Notes: generated by a model not told the origin, from the sequence alone. A stretch of DNA of 64,000 nt from Bugula neritina (GCA_964035545.1 OZ037765.1:16858698-16922697); one strand, 5' to 3'. Numbered from the stretch's first letter, positions 38,010 through 52,500 are shown. Translations and numbers: made by a program.

Positions 38010-38862
38010 AAGCATTGACCACCTCGTAACCATTCTGGACTTGTAACAGCACTGCTCCCAAATTGTGATCACTAGGATGTACTCCTTGCTGGACCAGAAT
38101 GTATTCCTCGCTGAACTAGGATAAGCCAAGATGGGTGCCCCTACCAGGCGGTCCTTGAGGTAGTCGAATGCCAGTTGCTCCTCCTGTGTCCGCTGCAATT
38201 TAACCCCCGTTGCGGTGAGCCAATTCAACGGCTGTGCCACTCATGTGAAGCCTGGTATGTACTACTGATAGCACCCTACCAGTCCCAGGAAGGCCAGCAG
38301 CTAATGGAGGTCTCGTAGAACAGTCCAGTTTCTTCTAGCCTGTGCCTTTTTGGGGTCGGTGGCTACTGAGTACGTGTCTCAGGTACTTCACTTCAGGCTG
38401 CAAGAGAGCACACTCGGGGGGCTTCAGTTTGAGGCTGGTGGTCTGGAGTCGATTGAAGACCTCCCGCAGACGACTGACATAACTCTGGGGAGATCATGAT
38501 GACATCATCCAGATAGATGAGCAGTGTCTTCCAGTGTAGCCCACTGAGGACCTGCTGCATGAGTTGTTGGAAATTAGCTGTGGTGAAGGTCAGCCCGAAT
38601 GGCTATACTTTCCACTTCCAGAGCCTGTCTCGCGTGATAAGCGCTGCTTTGTCCTGAGCACCAGGACTAAGGGGCACTTGCCAGTACCCGCTTAGCAGGT
38701 CCAATGTGCTGAAGAACTTGCTTTGAGCGAGGGCATCTAGTGACCCGTCTATCCGGGAAAGAGAGTAAAAGTCTTGGATGGTAATGCTGTTCAGTTTGCA
38801 GTAGTCCAAACAAAACCTCTAGCTCTTACCCTTCTCCCTAATCTGGACAACTAGGCATGACT
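38010..38862 (-). pseudogene. degenerate Ty3/gypsy LTR-retrotransposon pol fragment (RT to RNase H)
   Basis: Read on the minus strand from 38862 downward, the sequence shows the hallmarks of a Ty3/gypsy reverse transcriptase: DYCKLNSITIQDFYSLSRID, FFSTLDLLSGYWQVPLS, then after frame changes LIYLDDVI (the YxDD catalytic box), and a piece like the start of the RT-RNase H connection (QEEQLAFDYLKDRL, APILAYP). Several frameshifts and stops break it; there are no LTRs, protease or integrase nearby. It is a dead insertion fragment, more GC-rich than its surroundings. Confidence 0.85.
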
Positions 38863-39587
38863 CCTTACAGAATGATAAAAATGAATACAATTACAACAGG
38901 GTATATAATTGTGAGAAAGTAGCGTAGTCGTTTAATTCTCCAGTCCAGCTCACTCATCTGAGGCATTTCACCCTCCTCCCCCGTTATATATGTGGATGGA
39001 ATGAGCTGATGACGCGGGCAGCCGAATTAGCCGAATCGGGTTTCCGTTCGGGGGGGGGGGGGGAGGGGGAGAAGCGATCATGCCATACATACTACATAAT
39101 ATATTATGCACTAGATACTAGAGGAGAAGGAAAAATAGAAACATGCCCAGGCAGGGCACATGATACCACGAGCTGCCCACTGCCTACAAGCATGACACAG
39201 TACAATGCGCATGGCTTACAGCCAAAATTTACCAAAATATGTTGCAATATATATGTACTATCTAATGCTCGATTGGCTTGTAACTATCTTTTACTTTAGC
39301 TCTCATACGTGTCTCAGCAATTACTTACTTCTTTTATCTACATTTCACCTTCTAATGATCATGTATTTTTTACAATGATGTTTTTTGTTTGTAAACTGGG
39401 AACTATTTTTTAAGATGAGGCAGCCTCAGTTCCACATACTCTTCTAGAAGTTGTCCTTTGTAATTTACCATTACACTTCTTCTAATGCATTATATATTAT
39501 ACACTGTCTTGTCAATTAAAATTTATAATCTGACATATGTTATTGTCTAATTCATCTTCTAAAAACAGTTGGCATAAATTGTAGATT
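38863..39587. other. upstream region of the LRR gene
   Basis: Contains a G14 run at 39050-39063 followed by A and G5 in a locally GC-rich patch. No exon identified. AATTGTAG at 39576-39583 just before the ATG could be a 5' UTR splice acceptor. Confidence 0.5.
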
Positions 39588-42500
39588 ATGGATGGTCTAA
39601 AAACATCTTATTCAAAGTCAAAAGATTTGGCTTTAAAGAATTTGCCTGTGACAAATAGGAAAGTATTGTCTGCATCAAGTAGAAGCAAAATACAACCTAT
39701 CAATAGAACCAAATTAAAATCGGATAGGAAATCAGCGCAGCTGTAAGTGATCAGTAATTTTACATAGACAGAACCTGTCCTTTCATTAGTCTATATAACT
39801 CACGCAAGTTTATAGTCACGATCCCTGTGAGAAATTCCTGATGGGAAGGTTTGTTGTTAAATCAGGCTAACGACTTATTCAGATGGGGCGCAGAAGCAAA
39901 TAAGACTAGACGCTCTTTGTAACATCACCAATAGCTTTTGTTAAGCCCCCCTCCCCCCCCCCCCCCCGAACTCTTGACTTTGTGCTTACTAGGCAAACAC
40001 TCTAACCCTAGAGGTTGCTCCCTTCATTCATCATATAACTAAGAAGTATTTTATTTTCTTTCATATTGCTTAAAATAATAATGCTAGATTTACAATATAG
40101 AGCCAAGACAAAGATAAATGCAACAGAAGAAATTGGTGATGAAAATGAAATTAAGTTTATAAACATAGAATCGACTGTACGAAGAGAAGTATCTTCTGCC
40201 AGCAGGTCGACAAAACTAATAAAAGCAGATGAAATTGTAAGTTGAAAACAATGTCTTTAATTTTTTTCTGGTGCAGTGAATGTGAAGTTATTAAAAAAGA
40301 TGTTTGGATTGACAACTTTCCTAAGATTTTCTCATAACCGTTAGGTGTTTGTTCCAGAGATAAAGCATAAGTTTAAATAGCACAATCACATTTAAAATAA
40401 TTAACTACTTGTTTAATGATGCTGAAAAATGGTTGTACAGAACATTTCAGAAAAGTCATTATGAAAGTTCACCTTCCCCATCAACTATTGTTTAGCTTAG
40501 TCGTAAATTGAAAGTCTTTATTTTCTTCAAGTGTTTTGTTATATTAAAAATACTTTTGTGTACATTTTCATATAACATTTTTAATATAACAAAACACAGT
40601 TTCATATGCAGTATCATAATTTTCTTGAAAATGAGAGCAAATTCAAATATTTGTTTAAAAATATATGTGAATGAAAAATAGAAAAAACCATCATTTTGTG
40701 TTTATATGCATGCAAGTTTAACATATATTTTAAACTATTTCATTATCGTCTTTCTTTCAATGACAAAACTATGTTGTTTTGTGAACTTTAAATCTAGAAT
40801 TTAACACGTGTTGGTCTGAAAAGCTGATATTCTTTAGATATTAATTTATTTTACTCTACATTTCCTTTAACTGTAGAATTTGTGTTTAAAAATATTTTGC
40901 AGCTTGAAAGATGCCAAGAAACTGATTACAGAAATGTGTATAACATTGACTTGAGAGGCAGTGGATTATTAGAAGTACCAAATCTGGAAAAGGTATGCAA
41001 GTGTACAAGTAAATGATATGTTCTAATACAAAATGAAAAATTGCTGGCCTTATTATGTATGGAGTTGCATATCAGTTTACGCAATCTACATATGTAATTA
41101 GTTCAAAATGTTTTTATATATTTCTAATCGAGTTAACTGCAAATTTGAAGCTTTCTACTGTTTCATATAAGGATCATGGGTATTTTATACATTCGTTTCG
41201 TTTTTAATTTTTTTTCCTTTTCATATATCATATATATAACTTAGGTGTAAGATTTTTGTTGTAATTTTTAAACAACTGCACCAAAACATATTTTATGTCT
41301 TTGCCATTATTTAAAATAACTTTTTCAGTTTTCAAAAGTTAGAGTGATAGACTTATCATCAAACTATATACAAGTGATATCGAGGCTCGAATGCTGTGGG
41401 GTTAGTGTGTTTTTACTCATTTGCACTGTAATTTCTATATATAAATCAACAATGCCTTAAATAACTTTCTGGCTTTAAAATACATTTACGTTAATATGTT
41501 ACATGATTTATTCATTTTATGCATTTTGTTGATGTTTATATTAAAACAAAGTGTTAAAGTATATTTAACTTTTTCAATCTAAAATTTTCTGAATTTATGT
41601 CTAATCTTATAACTTACTCATGCATATACATTAATTGCTTAAATATTTAAAACGAATTTTTTATTTTAATTTTTCAACAATATTTTTAGGAGTTGCGAGA
41701 GTTGAAACTTTATGACAACAAGCTGATTGCTATAGAAAAGCTAGATGCTCTGTCAGATCTTAGCAATTTGCAGCTTCAACACAACAAGATTAGCTCAATA
41801 GATAGAGGTCTTGTGTCTTGTCGCAAACTCCTTTCTCTACGACTCGACTGCAATAATCTCCTTAGACTGGAGAGCCGTGAGCTAGCTGCCATGTCAAAAC
41901 TCACCACTCTGGATCTCAGTAATAATAAGCTTGATAACATCAATGTAAGATGAAGCTCTCTTGTATCACTGCCCACAAATTTTGCTAGTAAATTTATAAG
42001 GAGTAATTGTTGAAATCTGACTAAAATTTTACACTATGGATCCATCAGCTCGTTACTGTTTTTGCCACTTTCCCAGAAATAAAAAGTAAAGTTCTAAAAG
42101 CCATTATTATGTGTGACGTAGTTGTTTTTAGTATGTAATTTCACTGCTGTATGGTGGTTTATATGTTGATGGTGATTTATCTTAACAGGCTGTTAACACT
42201 CTGCCTAACTTAGAAGACTTATCTGTGTGTAATAATAGACTGAGGACTATAGAGTTAAGTCGCTGTAAAAAGGTAATTGAGTTTCATTTTTTTCATAAAT
42301 TACTTGTCAGCCTAAACTTTAAAATGATAACACTACGTGCGTTTGAAATTTACTTATCCTAGGATGCATTAGTCGCATTAGGAATTATTTTTGACTTTCA
42401 TTGACATTTTTTATCATGTTGCTAGCATAGCTTGAAGCAACTCAACAATTTTATATTTTTAATTTTAATTTAAAGTAATGACACAGAAGTGTTACTGGTA

Positions 42501-44995
42501 TCCACCCAAATCATAACTAGTCCAAGTGAAAATAAATTGCAGAGTTATCATCTCTCAAACTTGTTTTTATGAAACTAATAATTCAATGCACTATCGATTT
42601 GCTGGTTGAATGGGTTAAAATTATGTTTAAATTAAAACATAAAATTAAATAAAACTGATCATCGCTAACTTGTATTTATGATTCTAATAGATGTATATTT
42701 ATATAAAAACTTTTGTACAATATAGCTGAAAGAGTTGGATGTCTCTGGTAACAGACTTACTGATCTCAACTGTCTGTGTGCTAATGCTGCAAGTTTGACT
42801 ACAGTGAACTTATCTAGAAACGCTATCAGCAAGCTAGAATTAGCTACTCCATTACAGTAAGTGCAAGCATTTTGCCTTGAAACATGTCACACCAAGAAAC
42901 TTTCATAAATACCACGACCTTTTTCATCATGGATTATATGGCTTCCAAGAAGTTTTAATATTATCCTGATTGCATATCAGCTTATTAGACTTTTCAATTC
43001 CTGACCCTCATCAATTTCGATTAAAGCAACAAAGCCAACATATGAATTAATTTGTACTTGCTCTCAATTGTCTTGGCCTTCAATAATAATTTAATCTAAA
43101 TGAAGTTAATTTTAATACTTTTAGTAATCTCGAAGAACTGTACATATCTCACAACACCATAAAAAGACTGAGTCATGTTCCAACAAAGTTACCAGTCATA
43201 CAAGTTTTAGATCTTAGCGACAACCATATTCGAAATGATAAAGAGTTGGTAAGTTATAAACTACTAGCTAATCTTAACAAATTTCCTAACTACTTGAACT
43301 GATTATTTACATGAAATTTTCTAAATTGATCATAATATTGTGTATATTATAGTGTATATTATAGAAAATTTTGACTATTGCAGTATATAAAATTATTTTT
43401 ACGAGTGGTTGTTCAGCTTTTCTAACAGTCAGGTAAAAAGTTGCAGTTATAATACTTTTTTTACCGACAGTTAGCTCTACAACATTGTGATTTTCTGAGA
43501 GAATTGGATTTGACAAACAACCCCTTTGAACTAGATGATCTTGGCCAGATATCAACCAACCCATCTGAAATAGTTCCTTCTCTGCAAATTCTTGATGGGG
43601 TAACATTTTTTTTCAAAATAATTAAATAAATGTTCTAGCTTTAATTTAAAAGAATAAACTTTCAAATTGTAACTCATGAAAGCATTTTTGTTACTTTGTT
43701 CAGGTAGGCTGAAGCTGAAATTTTATGATGTATTTGGCAATAACACACTATGCTTTGTAGATGGTCATAAAAAAGCAAACGACTGCTAGCAAAATTCCAC
43801 TAATGAGACCTATGTCAGCTTCTCACGGTTAGTAAGCTGTTGCTGTCACTTTTTCTAGTTTGTTTTTATATATTCAATTATCTCATTTGCTTACTTTGAA
43901 TTTGTTATAATTTTAACATTATTATGTTTCTAGAAAATAATAAACATTGCATCAATTTTTCTTTTAATTTTGAAACTTTTTTCATAAATGTTTAAGAATG
44001 ATAGATGATTGAGGGAATAACTAATTTAAATTCATTTTGTCATGGTGTTTTCTACTGCATAACTTTATAGCCATTTTAGACTGTATTTATGACAAAACTT
44101 TGCAGTACTAGTAAATTAAGTTGATAAATAAGTTGCATATCTTGAATCAATTACGTTTTTCTTTTAATTGAAAAATAACAATCTCTAAATTACAGAGTAA
44201 TCGGAAGTATGGAGGACCAGACCATACTGTAGAAAATCTACCCTCTATTTAATCTCATGTATTTGCAATAAATTATTTAACCATTGTTTTTATATTCTCG
44301 CACTACAAGCATGCACAAGCCAATAGGCAGAAAATCTTTACATTCTTGTCATCATGCATATACGTATTATATATTATGGCAAGAACCATAATGTCATACA
44401 TCAAACATAGTTTTGAAAACTGAAACACATACTGTTTTGTTTTATTGTTAAACCCTGATAAATACTCTTTAAAAAAAATTTTTCTCTGGTTATTCCTTAA
44501 AATGCTGTCTCCATTTTTAGGGGTAGGGACAGTGAACTTCTGCAAATGCATGTATTCATACCCAATTGGGCAAAATTTAACAGCTATGTTGTCTGTACAA
44601 GTTATATTGACCTGTAACCTGCAATGCAGTTATTTTCCCAATCCATGTTTCAGAGCGAATGGATATTTCTAGTTATTCTAGCCAAGGGAGTTGTCTAGAT
44701 AGTTGTTATTGAATTGATTGTTCTCATCAATACTTTGTTGCAAGCATTTATTTATGTTTTAGTGATAAGCTCTCGACAAGTTCAGTCACATCTAGATAGT
44801 CTTGATGCTGAAATGAAAACTTTACAAACTAACATGGAAGAAATGTTTAGGAAGTTTCGGACAAACATCGATCAGTTGCCCAGCCGCCCTTCCTCAAGAG
44901 CCAAAGATAGTGACAGGCCTCCTACGAGAGGAAGTCGGAGGTCAAGGATTTTAGAAGCAAAAGCTTTTGCTACTCATCGCTATGCAGAGAAATGA
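39588..44995 (+). CDS. SDS22-type leucine-rich repeat protein, 491 aa
   Basis: Exons 39588-39742, 40101-40236, 40903-40992, 41329-41400, 41690-41944, 42189-42272, 42726-42856, 43125-43248, 43471-43599, 43761-43827, 44763-44995; 1476 nt, 491 aa, all phases consistent. A basic 100-residue N-terminus is followed by about ten 22-residue LRRs (NIDLRGSGLLEVPNL, VIDLSSNYIQVI, ELKLYDNKL, LTTLDLSNNKL, LKELDVSGNRL, LEELYISHNTI, VLDLSDNHI), closed by an LRR-cap-like end (FLRELDLTNNPF ... LQILDG). A short predicted coiled coil (QVQSHLDSLDAEMKTLQTNMEEMFRKF) and a basic Ser/Arg/Pro tail finish it. The repeat type is that of PP1-regulatory SDS22 and many ciliary LRR proteins; the exact orthologue is not recognised. 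Binding role is inferred. Confidence 0.88.
39945..39967. repeat. C-rich homopolymer run
   Basis: C6-T-C16 type run (G-run on the minus strand) in intron 1 of the LRR gene. With the G14 run about 900 bp upstream it gives two opposite-strand G-quadruplex-prone tracts flanking exon 1. Confidence 0.85.
40531..40597. repeat. perfect 21-bp inverted repeat with 25-base loop
   Basis: The arm at 40531-40551 (GTGTTTTGTTATATTAAAAA then T) is the exact reverse complement of 40577-40597. It lies in intron 2 of the LRR gene. AT-rich stem; it could be a tiny transposon remnant or a hairpin RNA. Confidence 0.85.
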
Positions 44996-46569
44996 ATAAA
45001 GTATCTGATGAGGTCACATGGCTAATAAGAATAGCGATTAAGAAGCTATTTATTATCTATTGTTGCAGTGTTATGGACATCAGCAGCATTATAGTATAGT
45101 TTAATATCAAGTTAAAAATCCAAAACTTGAAATAGCACTAATAAAATATGCAACACTGTGCACAATTTTGCCTTTACTACATTCTTCAAACTTTAGGCCT
45201 GTTTCATCAAACTTTGATCTAACATTTGCTAGCAATTCCCAAATGGTGCCAGTAAGGATAAAATGATGCACTATATTTTATAATCAGAGTGCCTAACTGT
45301 ATATGCATATATGTAGTTTCATTCATTTTTTAAAAACCAAGTAGACAACAAATTTTTCAATTTATTATAAACTTTATTTTAAAATCATAACATAATTAAC
45401 AGGAATTTGTAGATTACACAATTGAATAATATAGTGTGATAGCAATACAACTTTAACATCAATCATAATAGCTAATTATATGGCATAATATTAGACTCAA
45501 TGATCTTATAACATACCTACCAATTCTTACCAAATATAATTTTGGTAGGACTAAATAAAACTAGTGAAACTTACAAAATCAGGCTTAATTGAAGCCCTCT
45601 AATTTAAGAATTTATCGTTGTTTTAATTTGCAACTAACGTCAATGATTTCGTTGATATATAAACTATTAGGTAGTAGAGTGAACGTGTGCTAACAGTACT
45701 AATCTAACAACATAGGTTCTAATTGGGCTCAAGGAATATTACAATCACCTTTTTACAACTTATTCAACAATAAACCAGGTGGGTATGAAGACTAATATTA
45801 TGCACATACTGACTGTCAGAGGCAGACAGTAAAATATTACAAAATGAGAGCTTCTTTGAGTAAAAAACAAATTCCTGAAAATTGCAACACTTTTTATAGT
45901 ACAGTGTGAACATGAAATTAATAACTTCAATATATCAAAGCACTTACAGATACTGGTTATGAAAACTACAACAAATCTGCAATCCCTGCAGATGGAACAG
46001 TAACCAAACACAAATATAATAGACTTTAACAACACTGGTTCAAAAACTCCACAACATTTGTGGTTTGGTTTACTAAAAATAAAATGAGAATATAATATAG
46101 TAGTAATGATGATAATGTAGATAATATATTATATAAAGTTGAAAGTAAAACAATATATTGACTGTAACAAAGAAAACTTTTCAGCTAACAGAGATAGAGA
46201 AATACTATGTCAAGTCACAGGAAGAAATATAAAATGAAAGCTAAAACACTATTATAACAGCATGCTAAATCATGCAACTTGTAATTTAGCATGTGCAGAC
46301 CTTCTGCTTAAAAATGAATCTACTTATATAAAATATATATTACTCGTTATTGCTTAAATCAATAGAACAGTGTGTAATAGTTTTACTTACATGCTTACAA
46401 AACATCTTTTTTAGACAGAAATTCGATACAGTATTGAGTACCAAATGTAAACCTGTGTTTTTAACTTATATACAAAATATATGTAGTGGGTAAAATGTGG
46501 AGGCAAGATAAATTACTGATCCAACAACTTTGACTAGCTGGCACGTTCATATTACCACACGCCATAAAA
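44996..46569. other. convergent 3' flanks of the LRR and RNA-binding genes
   Basis: AATAAA at 44995-45000 overlaps the last base of the LRR stop codon; a second AATAAA lies near 45139 and is a more likely working signal. No exon seen between the two genes; AT-rich sequence only. Confidence 0.55.
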
Positions 46570-49500
46570 CTAATAGGGAACAAAGGAAGCCGAGGCTGTA
46601 GCGTTAATGTCAGCGGGTGGACTGACGGCTCCAACACTAATTTGTGCGAAGTCTGCTGCATCTACAACACATCCAACTGTTGATTATAAGCTTGGTTACC
46701 TTTACAACTTGTAGGTCTACCACCTTAGCAATGCATCAGATTGCAGTTTTAATGCCAAGGGCTAGACTTCATCTTGATCAAAAAAACTAACATTAAAATT
46801 TTTTGTAACAACCATAAAGAAATTACTGTTATGCACACACCCTGATAAACTATACACAGTACTGTGTATATCAGGAGTTATTAATCATTTACTGAATTGT
46901 TACATTATGATTCTGAAGTTTCAAAGACACATGACATTTCATGCTAGAAACATGCTAAAACCAAAGTTGTGCAGAGCTTTTTATGGGCATATTGGAAATT
47001 ACATACCAGTATTGTTATTTCAATTGTATAAACTTCAACATTACCCACTAACTACTGCAGTTATAAAAATTATTATAGAACAAAAAAATTGTTGCTTCAG
47101 TCAACATTTACAGATAACCGCGTTTATAATTTTGACAATAATTAAATTAGATTATAAAAATGGAGTCAAAAATTGCCAGACCTAGCACATAATATGCAAC
47201 TGCCAATCAATAGCTATGAACATATTGCATTGAACTGATCACTTTGATTGGGTACGCGGCCTGTTCATTGATTGGTTAAGGCATCAAGCAAGGTAGTGAT
47301 AATGCCAAAGACAAGTTTGATAGTTGGGTGGGTGCTAGCCAGGTCTGGCAGTAAGGTAGGGAGAAACACTGTGCTGCTGTTCTTACTTTGTATAGTTGAC
47401 AATCCAGATGAAATGTCATTGTTGAGAATATATTGATTGGGGTGCAACAAATTAGCGGCAGAGACCATGCCAGGGACACCCTGCATGGAGTATGCTGCTG
47501 ACAACATATTTAAATCAGCCATTCCAGGGTTGTTAGCTCCGCCTACACCTGCCATACCAGCTGCCGGCATTTGAGCAGCTGTTATAGGCTGACCCAAATA
47601 GTTGAGTGCTCCCATCTGTAAGGGCTGCATGGCTGCCGGTAAAACACCAGGTATGACTGGTGCAGGATACACACCACCCGTACCTATTGATAGACAGAGG
47701 ATAGAACAGAACATTTTAAAACAACAAAGTGTACAGTTAATACCATGCATTAACACAGCATATCTTCAATATGAGACTACATTACGGGTGCATGCTATAA
47801 TTTCAAATTCATATTTTACTGGACGTGGGCATAGTGTCCAAAAACCAAACGTATTTAGTTTCAAAAGCCATGCAAAGTTTAACCAAGAAATAATCGAGTA
47901 AAACATGGTTCATCACTTGTTAGTTGCTAGAGATAAGATGGTTGATCATCAACAATTTATGGTGCGAAGCTTCTAATTACCAGGCTATCAGCATCTCTTG
48001 AAAATACTCGGATGAAAAATGCGCGATAAATGAGATGAAGCTTCATTACTAGAATGCAAAGCATAGCTGATAGAGAGAGGGACAAACATAAATTAACAAA
48101 TCAACTAAACTTGGTTAATTCTTGTAAACTTTTAAAATACTCTCTTACCCATTAATTAAAGTGGTATATTATTTCCATGAACTTCTACACAAACATTAAA
48201 AGATAAATATACAAGTTTTGACTCCCATCATAGACGGAGAGATAAAGTTTTATAGTCACCATCCACAACTACGTGAGCTAAAAATTTACCCAAGCACTTA
48301 TGATGCACCAAATATCACAAACATAGTCAAGATAATTGGTCATTAGAGACACTATGGCTGTGACGTACCGTCGTAAGGCAATCCCAGAGACATCAAGACA
48401 TACTCAGCAGCATAGTTTTGTGCCTCTTCTACTGTTCGGCACACCTTGTTGGGGACATATGTACCCGCCCCTGGAGTAGTATTAGCTATACCAGGTATCA
48501 CCACCTACAAATATACACATGTGAGATATACCTATACATAGTTTCTTCTATTTGCTTTCTTTCAATGCCAGAATGGTGAGCTATACATTTGCTTTCCTAT
48601 GATATGCCTATACACCTTTTACACTGCTTTCAACTACATATGTGCATGTTCAAATGACACCAGCGTCTTGCTTCATGAAATTTGTAAATTAGTAACTAAA
48701 TGCTAGGGCTAAATATTAAATAAGGCTCCGTAGTTATGGTCTGTTCCAAAGTCTGAGAAACTTTGTTGTCCCAAATTGCTAAACTAGCATATTATAAAGA
48801 ACACAAAATTAGAAATAATTAGCAACAAGAAACAAATAATGACGTGGAGCTGACTATGGTCTGAAAGAAAGTAATACCAGCATATGCATTTAAGCCTCTG
48901 ACAAAATGATGATTTCCAATATTGGTGAAGTAGCATTCATCATTGGAACTCAAGAAATAACCGTGAATACAACTAATTCTTTTACTTGTGACTAGTTGAA
49001 ATTAAGAGAAAATTATTTACTATTCAAAATGAGATAAATGAGTATTGTATTGGTACGGCATCAAAAACAATATAACCTAGATTCAGAGTAGCCGAAAGAC
49101 CTCTAAATCTAAATAAATATGTTAAATATAAGCTTTAATAACAAATATAATAGGTATGAAGTCAATAATTATAATTAGTTTAAAACTGATAGAGCAGAAA
49201 CTCTGTAAATAAAATTTCCCCATTACGCATTAGCAAGCTGTCTGCAAGTTATAAAAAAATCATACTTTATCTGAAAAAGTGCTTAAAATGAATATTTATA
49301 GTAAGTAAGCAGCAGCCCGCAGTTTATTCTGCATTGCATAAAATGAAACTTACTAAAGCCAAGTTTGCAGCATGTTCCCTATAATTATGCAAGCAAAAGA
49401 AACTTTAGTACTAAGTGCACCTACACCTCAATACTCACAAAACTAGATGAGGACAGAGACTAGTGACTTTAAAAGCTATAATAAATGAGCAAGCAACAGT

Positions 49501-52500
49501 AAAACACTCTTTGTTATTCTAGAAAGGCAAGAAATCAACAGCTAGATACAAAGAACTGCTTGAATGAATAAATAGGAATTACCCTGCCATGTAAATCAAA
49601 CAGAGTGTGCTGAGGGCAGCTAGGAGGGTGTATAGCAAGAGGGAGAAGCATATACTGTAGAAAGTGTTTATAGTATGAAGTATTAAGGTGAAGCAAAGCA
49701 TTAAATATAACATGAATACATACTTTGAAAAGAAATAGTTGAACAGGTTCTTTAGAAGATCCATCAGCTGACAGAGTGCTGTTGAGTTGATACACTGGTA
49801 TGCCCCACCCCAGCATCTGACACAGTCTTTCTAATACCTAGTGATTGTATGTATAATTTATCATCTAACGTCTTTTACTACTTTTATAGGCAATAAAGTC
49901 AAAAAAGTAGCCATAGGTTGAAAAACATTGTGCAATTATAGATAGTAGAACCCCTTCCAACCAATATTAAGTAAAAACAAGACTGCTTTCAAGTTTGTGA
50001 TAGAAAGAACAGAGCAGCTGGGCCACCAACAAACCTATCACTCATCATTAATTAGCAAATGAAACCCAGAAAATCTATCATTTTTCACAAGCAACAAGCT
50101 TGTAACAATTCAACCAGAAATTATATAATTTAGAATCGTTTATTCATTGTGATAATCGCCATTTGCACAAGATTAATGAAAGCTTGTATATATACAGTAT
50201 AATTATTAGGCATAATTTGAGTATCAAATTTAAATCAAGGCCTCTGCATGTGAGACTACACCCTGCAACTGCATCAGGGCTGAATGATCAAGACCTCCCA
50301 TAAGTGTGTGGTGGAAAACTTCAATGTTCATCAGAATGAAGTTTAATAGAGAGTACACAGTTGTGTTGTTAAATTAGCAAAATATCTACTTAAAGTGTGT
50401 TTGATTTTGAAACTGGATGAAGCAAATTACTTTAACATGATTATTTTTAGATGCGGCAATATTGCAATAATGATTAGAAGCAATAAAACTTACATTTGTG
50501 AATTTAGATATGAAACTCATTATTTTCTTCTAAATTATGTTCACATTTTTACCAAGTTTTTACTGTACAGATGGCAAACATTTTTCAGATGATATACTCT
50601 ATGCACTAATATGAAGTAGATAATTTCAGGTGTCACAAGGCCAGGACCAGGCAAAGCTTGAACACAATAAGGAACATACAAGGGTCACTGTCTGGATATG
50701 GCAGAGGCTGGGCGTGGAGGGAGAAGGGAAGAGCTTTGTTAGTTGTACCTGAGCAGACTGTTTGTGAGGGCCAGTTAGGAGATTACTGGCAGCGACAGTA
50801 GCAGCGGCAGCCGGAGCATCTACGCCAATCACACCAGAAGAAAGTAGTTTTCCATCGCGGGTGTAGTTTAAAGGGGGTACATCTACAGTTGGTGTTGGTA
50901 AAGGCAGAGGGAGAGCAGCCTGTTGACAAGAAGCCAATTTTAGGCAAATTTAGAATTAATAGATTTTATAGCATCTATAACCACTACGCCAACTAAACAC
51001 TTGATGGTGTACCTAATGACATTCACCAAATCATGGAATACTTGAAAATAGAAATGTGTGTAGTTGAGGCAAGAAAATTTGAATATGCAACTTCGATGTC
51101 AAACACACTATAGAAAGTACTGTGGGGTTGTATATACACAAGTTGAATATGAGAAATTGTGCACTCAGTCAAACAAATATGAACGAAAAAATTGCTAGCC
51201 AGTCTGAAATTAAGTATGCTCGATGCATGCATAATAAATATTACATTGGCAGCTAAATGAAACAGAATTAAGCTAGATGATTACTTTAGAAATAATCTTA
51301 TCAGTTCTTAAGCAAGAAGAGCAAACACAAAGCACTCTAGGAGCAATAAGAAAGTCTCTGTAGCAAACCAAATCAATCTGACAATGACTTGATTACTGTA
51401 TAGAGACAATTCTGTTTGTCCAGCACTCGTACTGGTATAACAGTGTCTCAGCCAGCCAATGCCTGAGTAGATGACTTACTCAAGTGGAATACACTAGCCT
51501 CCTAAGCGTGTTGTCTCCTAGACTTAGCATATTTATTATATCACTGTATAATTTGAATAAATATCTATTGTAATCTAACAAGCTCAGCAAACTATCCATT
51601 TGATATGGTTGCCATTGCTGTTAAGCTGCATGAAAAAGATGGCATGTTTTATCTTTCAGCTATTGTCAAGAAGAGACCAAAATTTTTCACTTCTCAACTT
51701 TTTTTACAAATTCTACCTTGCAGAACAAAAATATACATCCTGAAAAAAACAAATACAAATCCAGGAGTGTAGTAATACCAGAGCATAGTATTACCAGAGT
51801 GTAGTAATACCAAAGTGTAGTAATACTAGAGCCAGCAGTATGTGAAGTTAACTGAAATGATCATTTGATGTTGGAAACTTGGTGAATAAAAATGTAGATT
51901 TGAACATATAGACAAAATTGTGATATTCCAGCTTCACAAAGATGAGAAGCAAAATCTAGCATTTGTATTCTGAGTAAATTTGCTCGAGAGTGAATTGGTA
52001 AATAAATGGTAAATAATTTCAATAGAGAAGGAGACAGTATTGGCAGCAGATCTTAATTTTCTATAAAATCTATAATTTTTGTTTAAACAAAACAGCTAAT
52101 CGATAGATGCAAGCACCAAATCTCAGACATATTATCAATTAACATCCATAGCAGCTCTCTCATTCCTTCATAAGCCTACACAACACACAGCATGTAAGTG
52201 GCTAATAAAGTCAATATATTGCATAGAAATACTGCACTAAAAGTTAGGATTATGTTCATTGAACTCATAGACTGTGCAGTTTTTTCGAACTTAGTTATCT
52301 CCATGACCTAATCTATGCCACGAATAGAGGAGCTACACAGTGGCATTAAGTTATTAATTTTATTCCATAGGATAGGCTCTGTTGAATATATCAAGTTTGA
52401 ATGGAAATATGTCATAATTAAGATTAATATTTTTTAATTGCACATATTATTCAATTTACTAATTTTTTACACCAAATTTATGTTCTATTCCCTAAAATAA

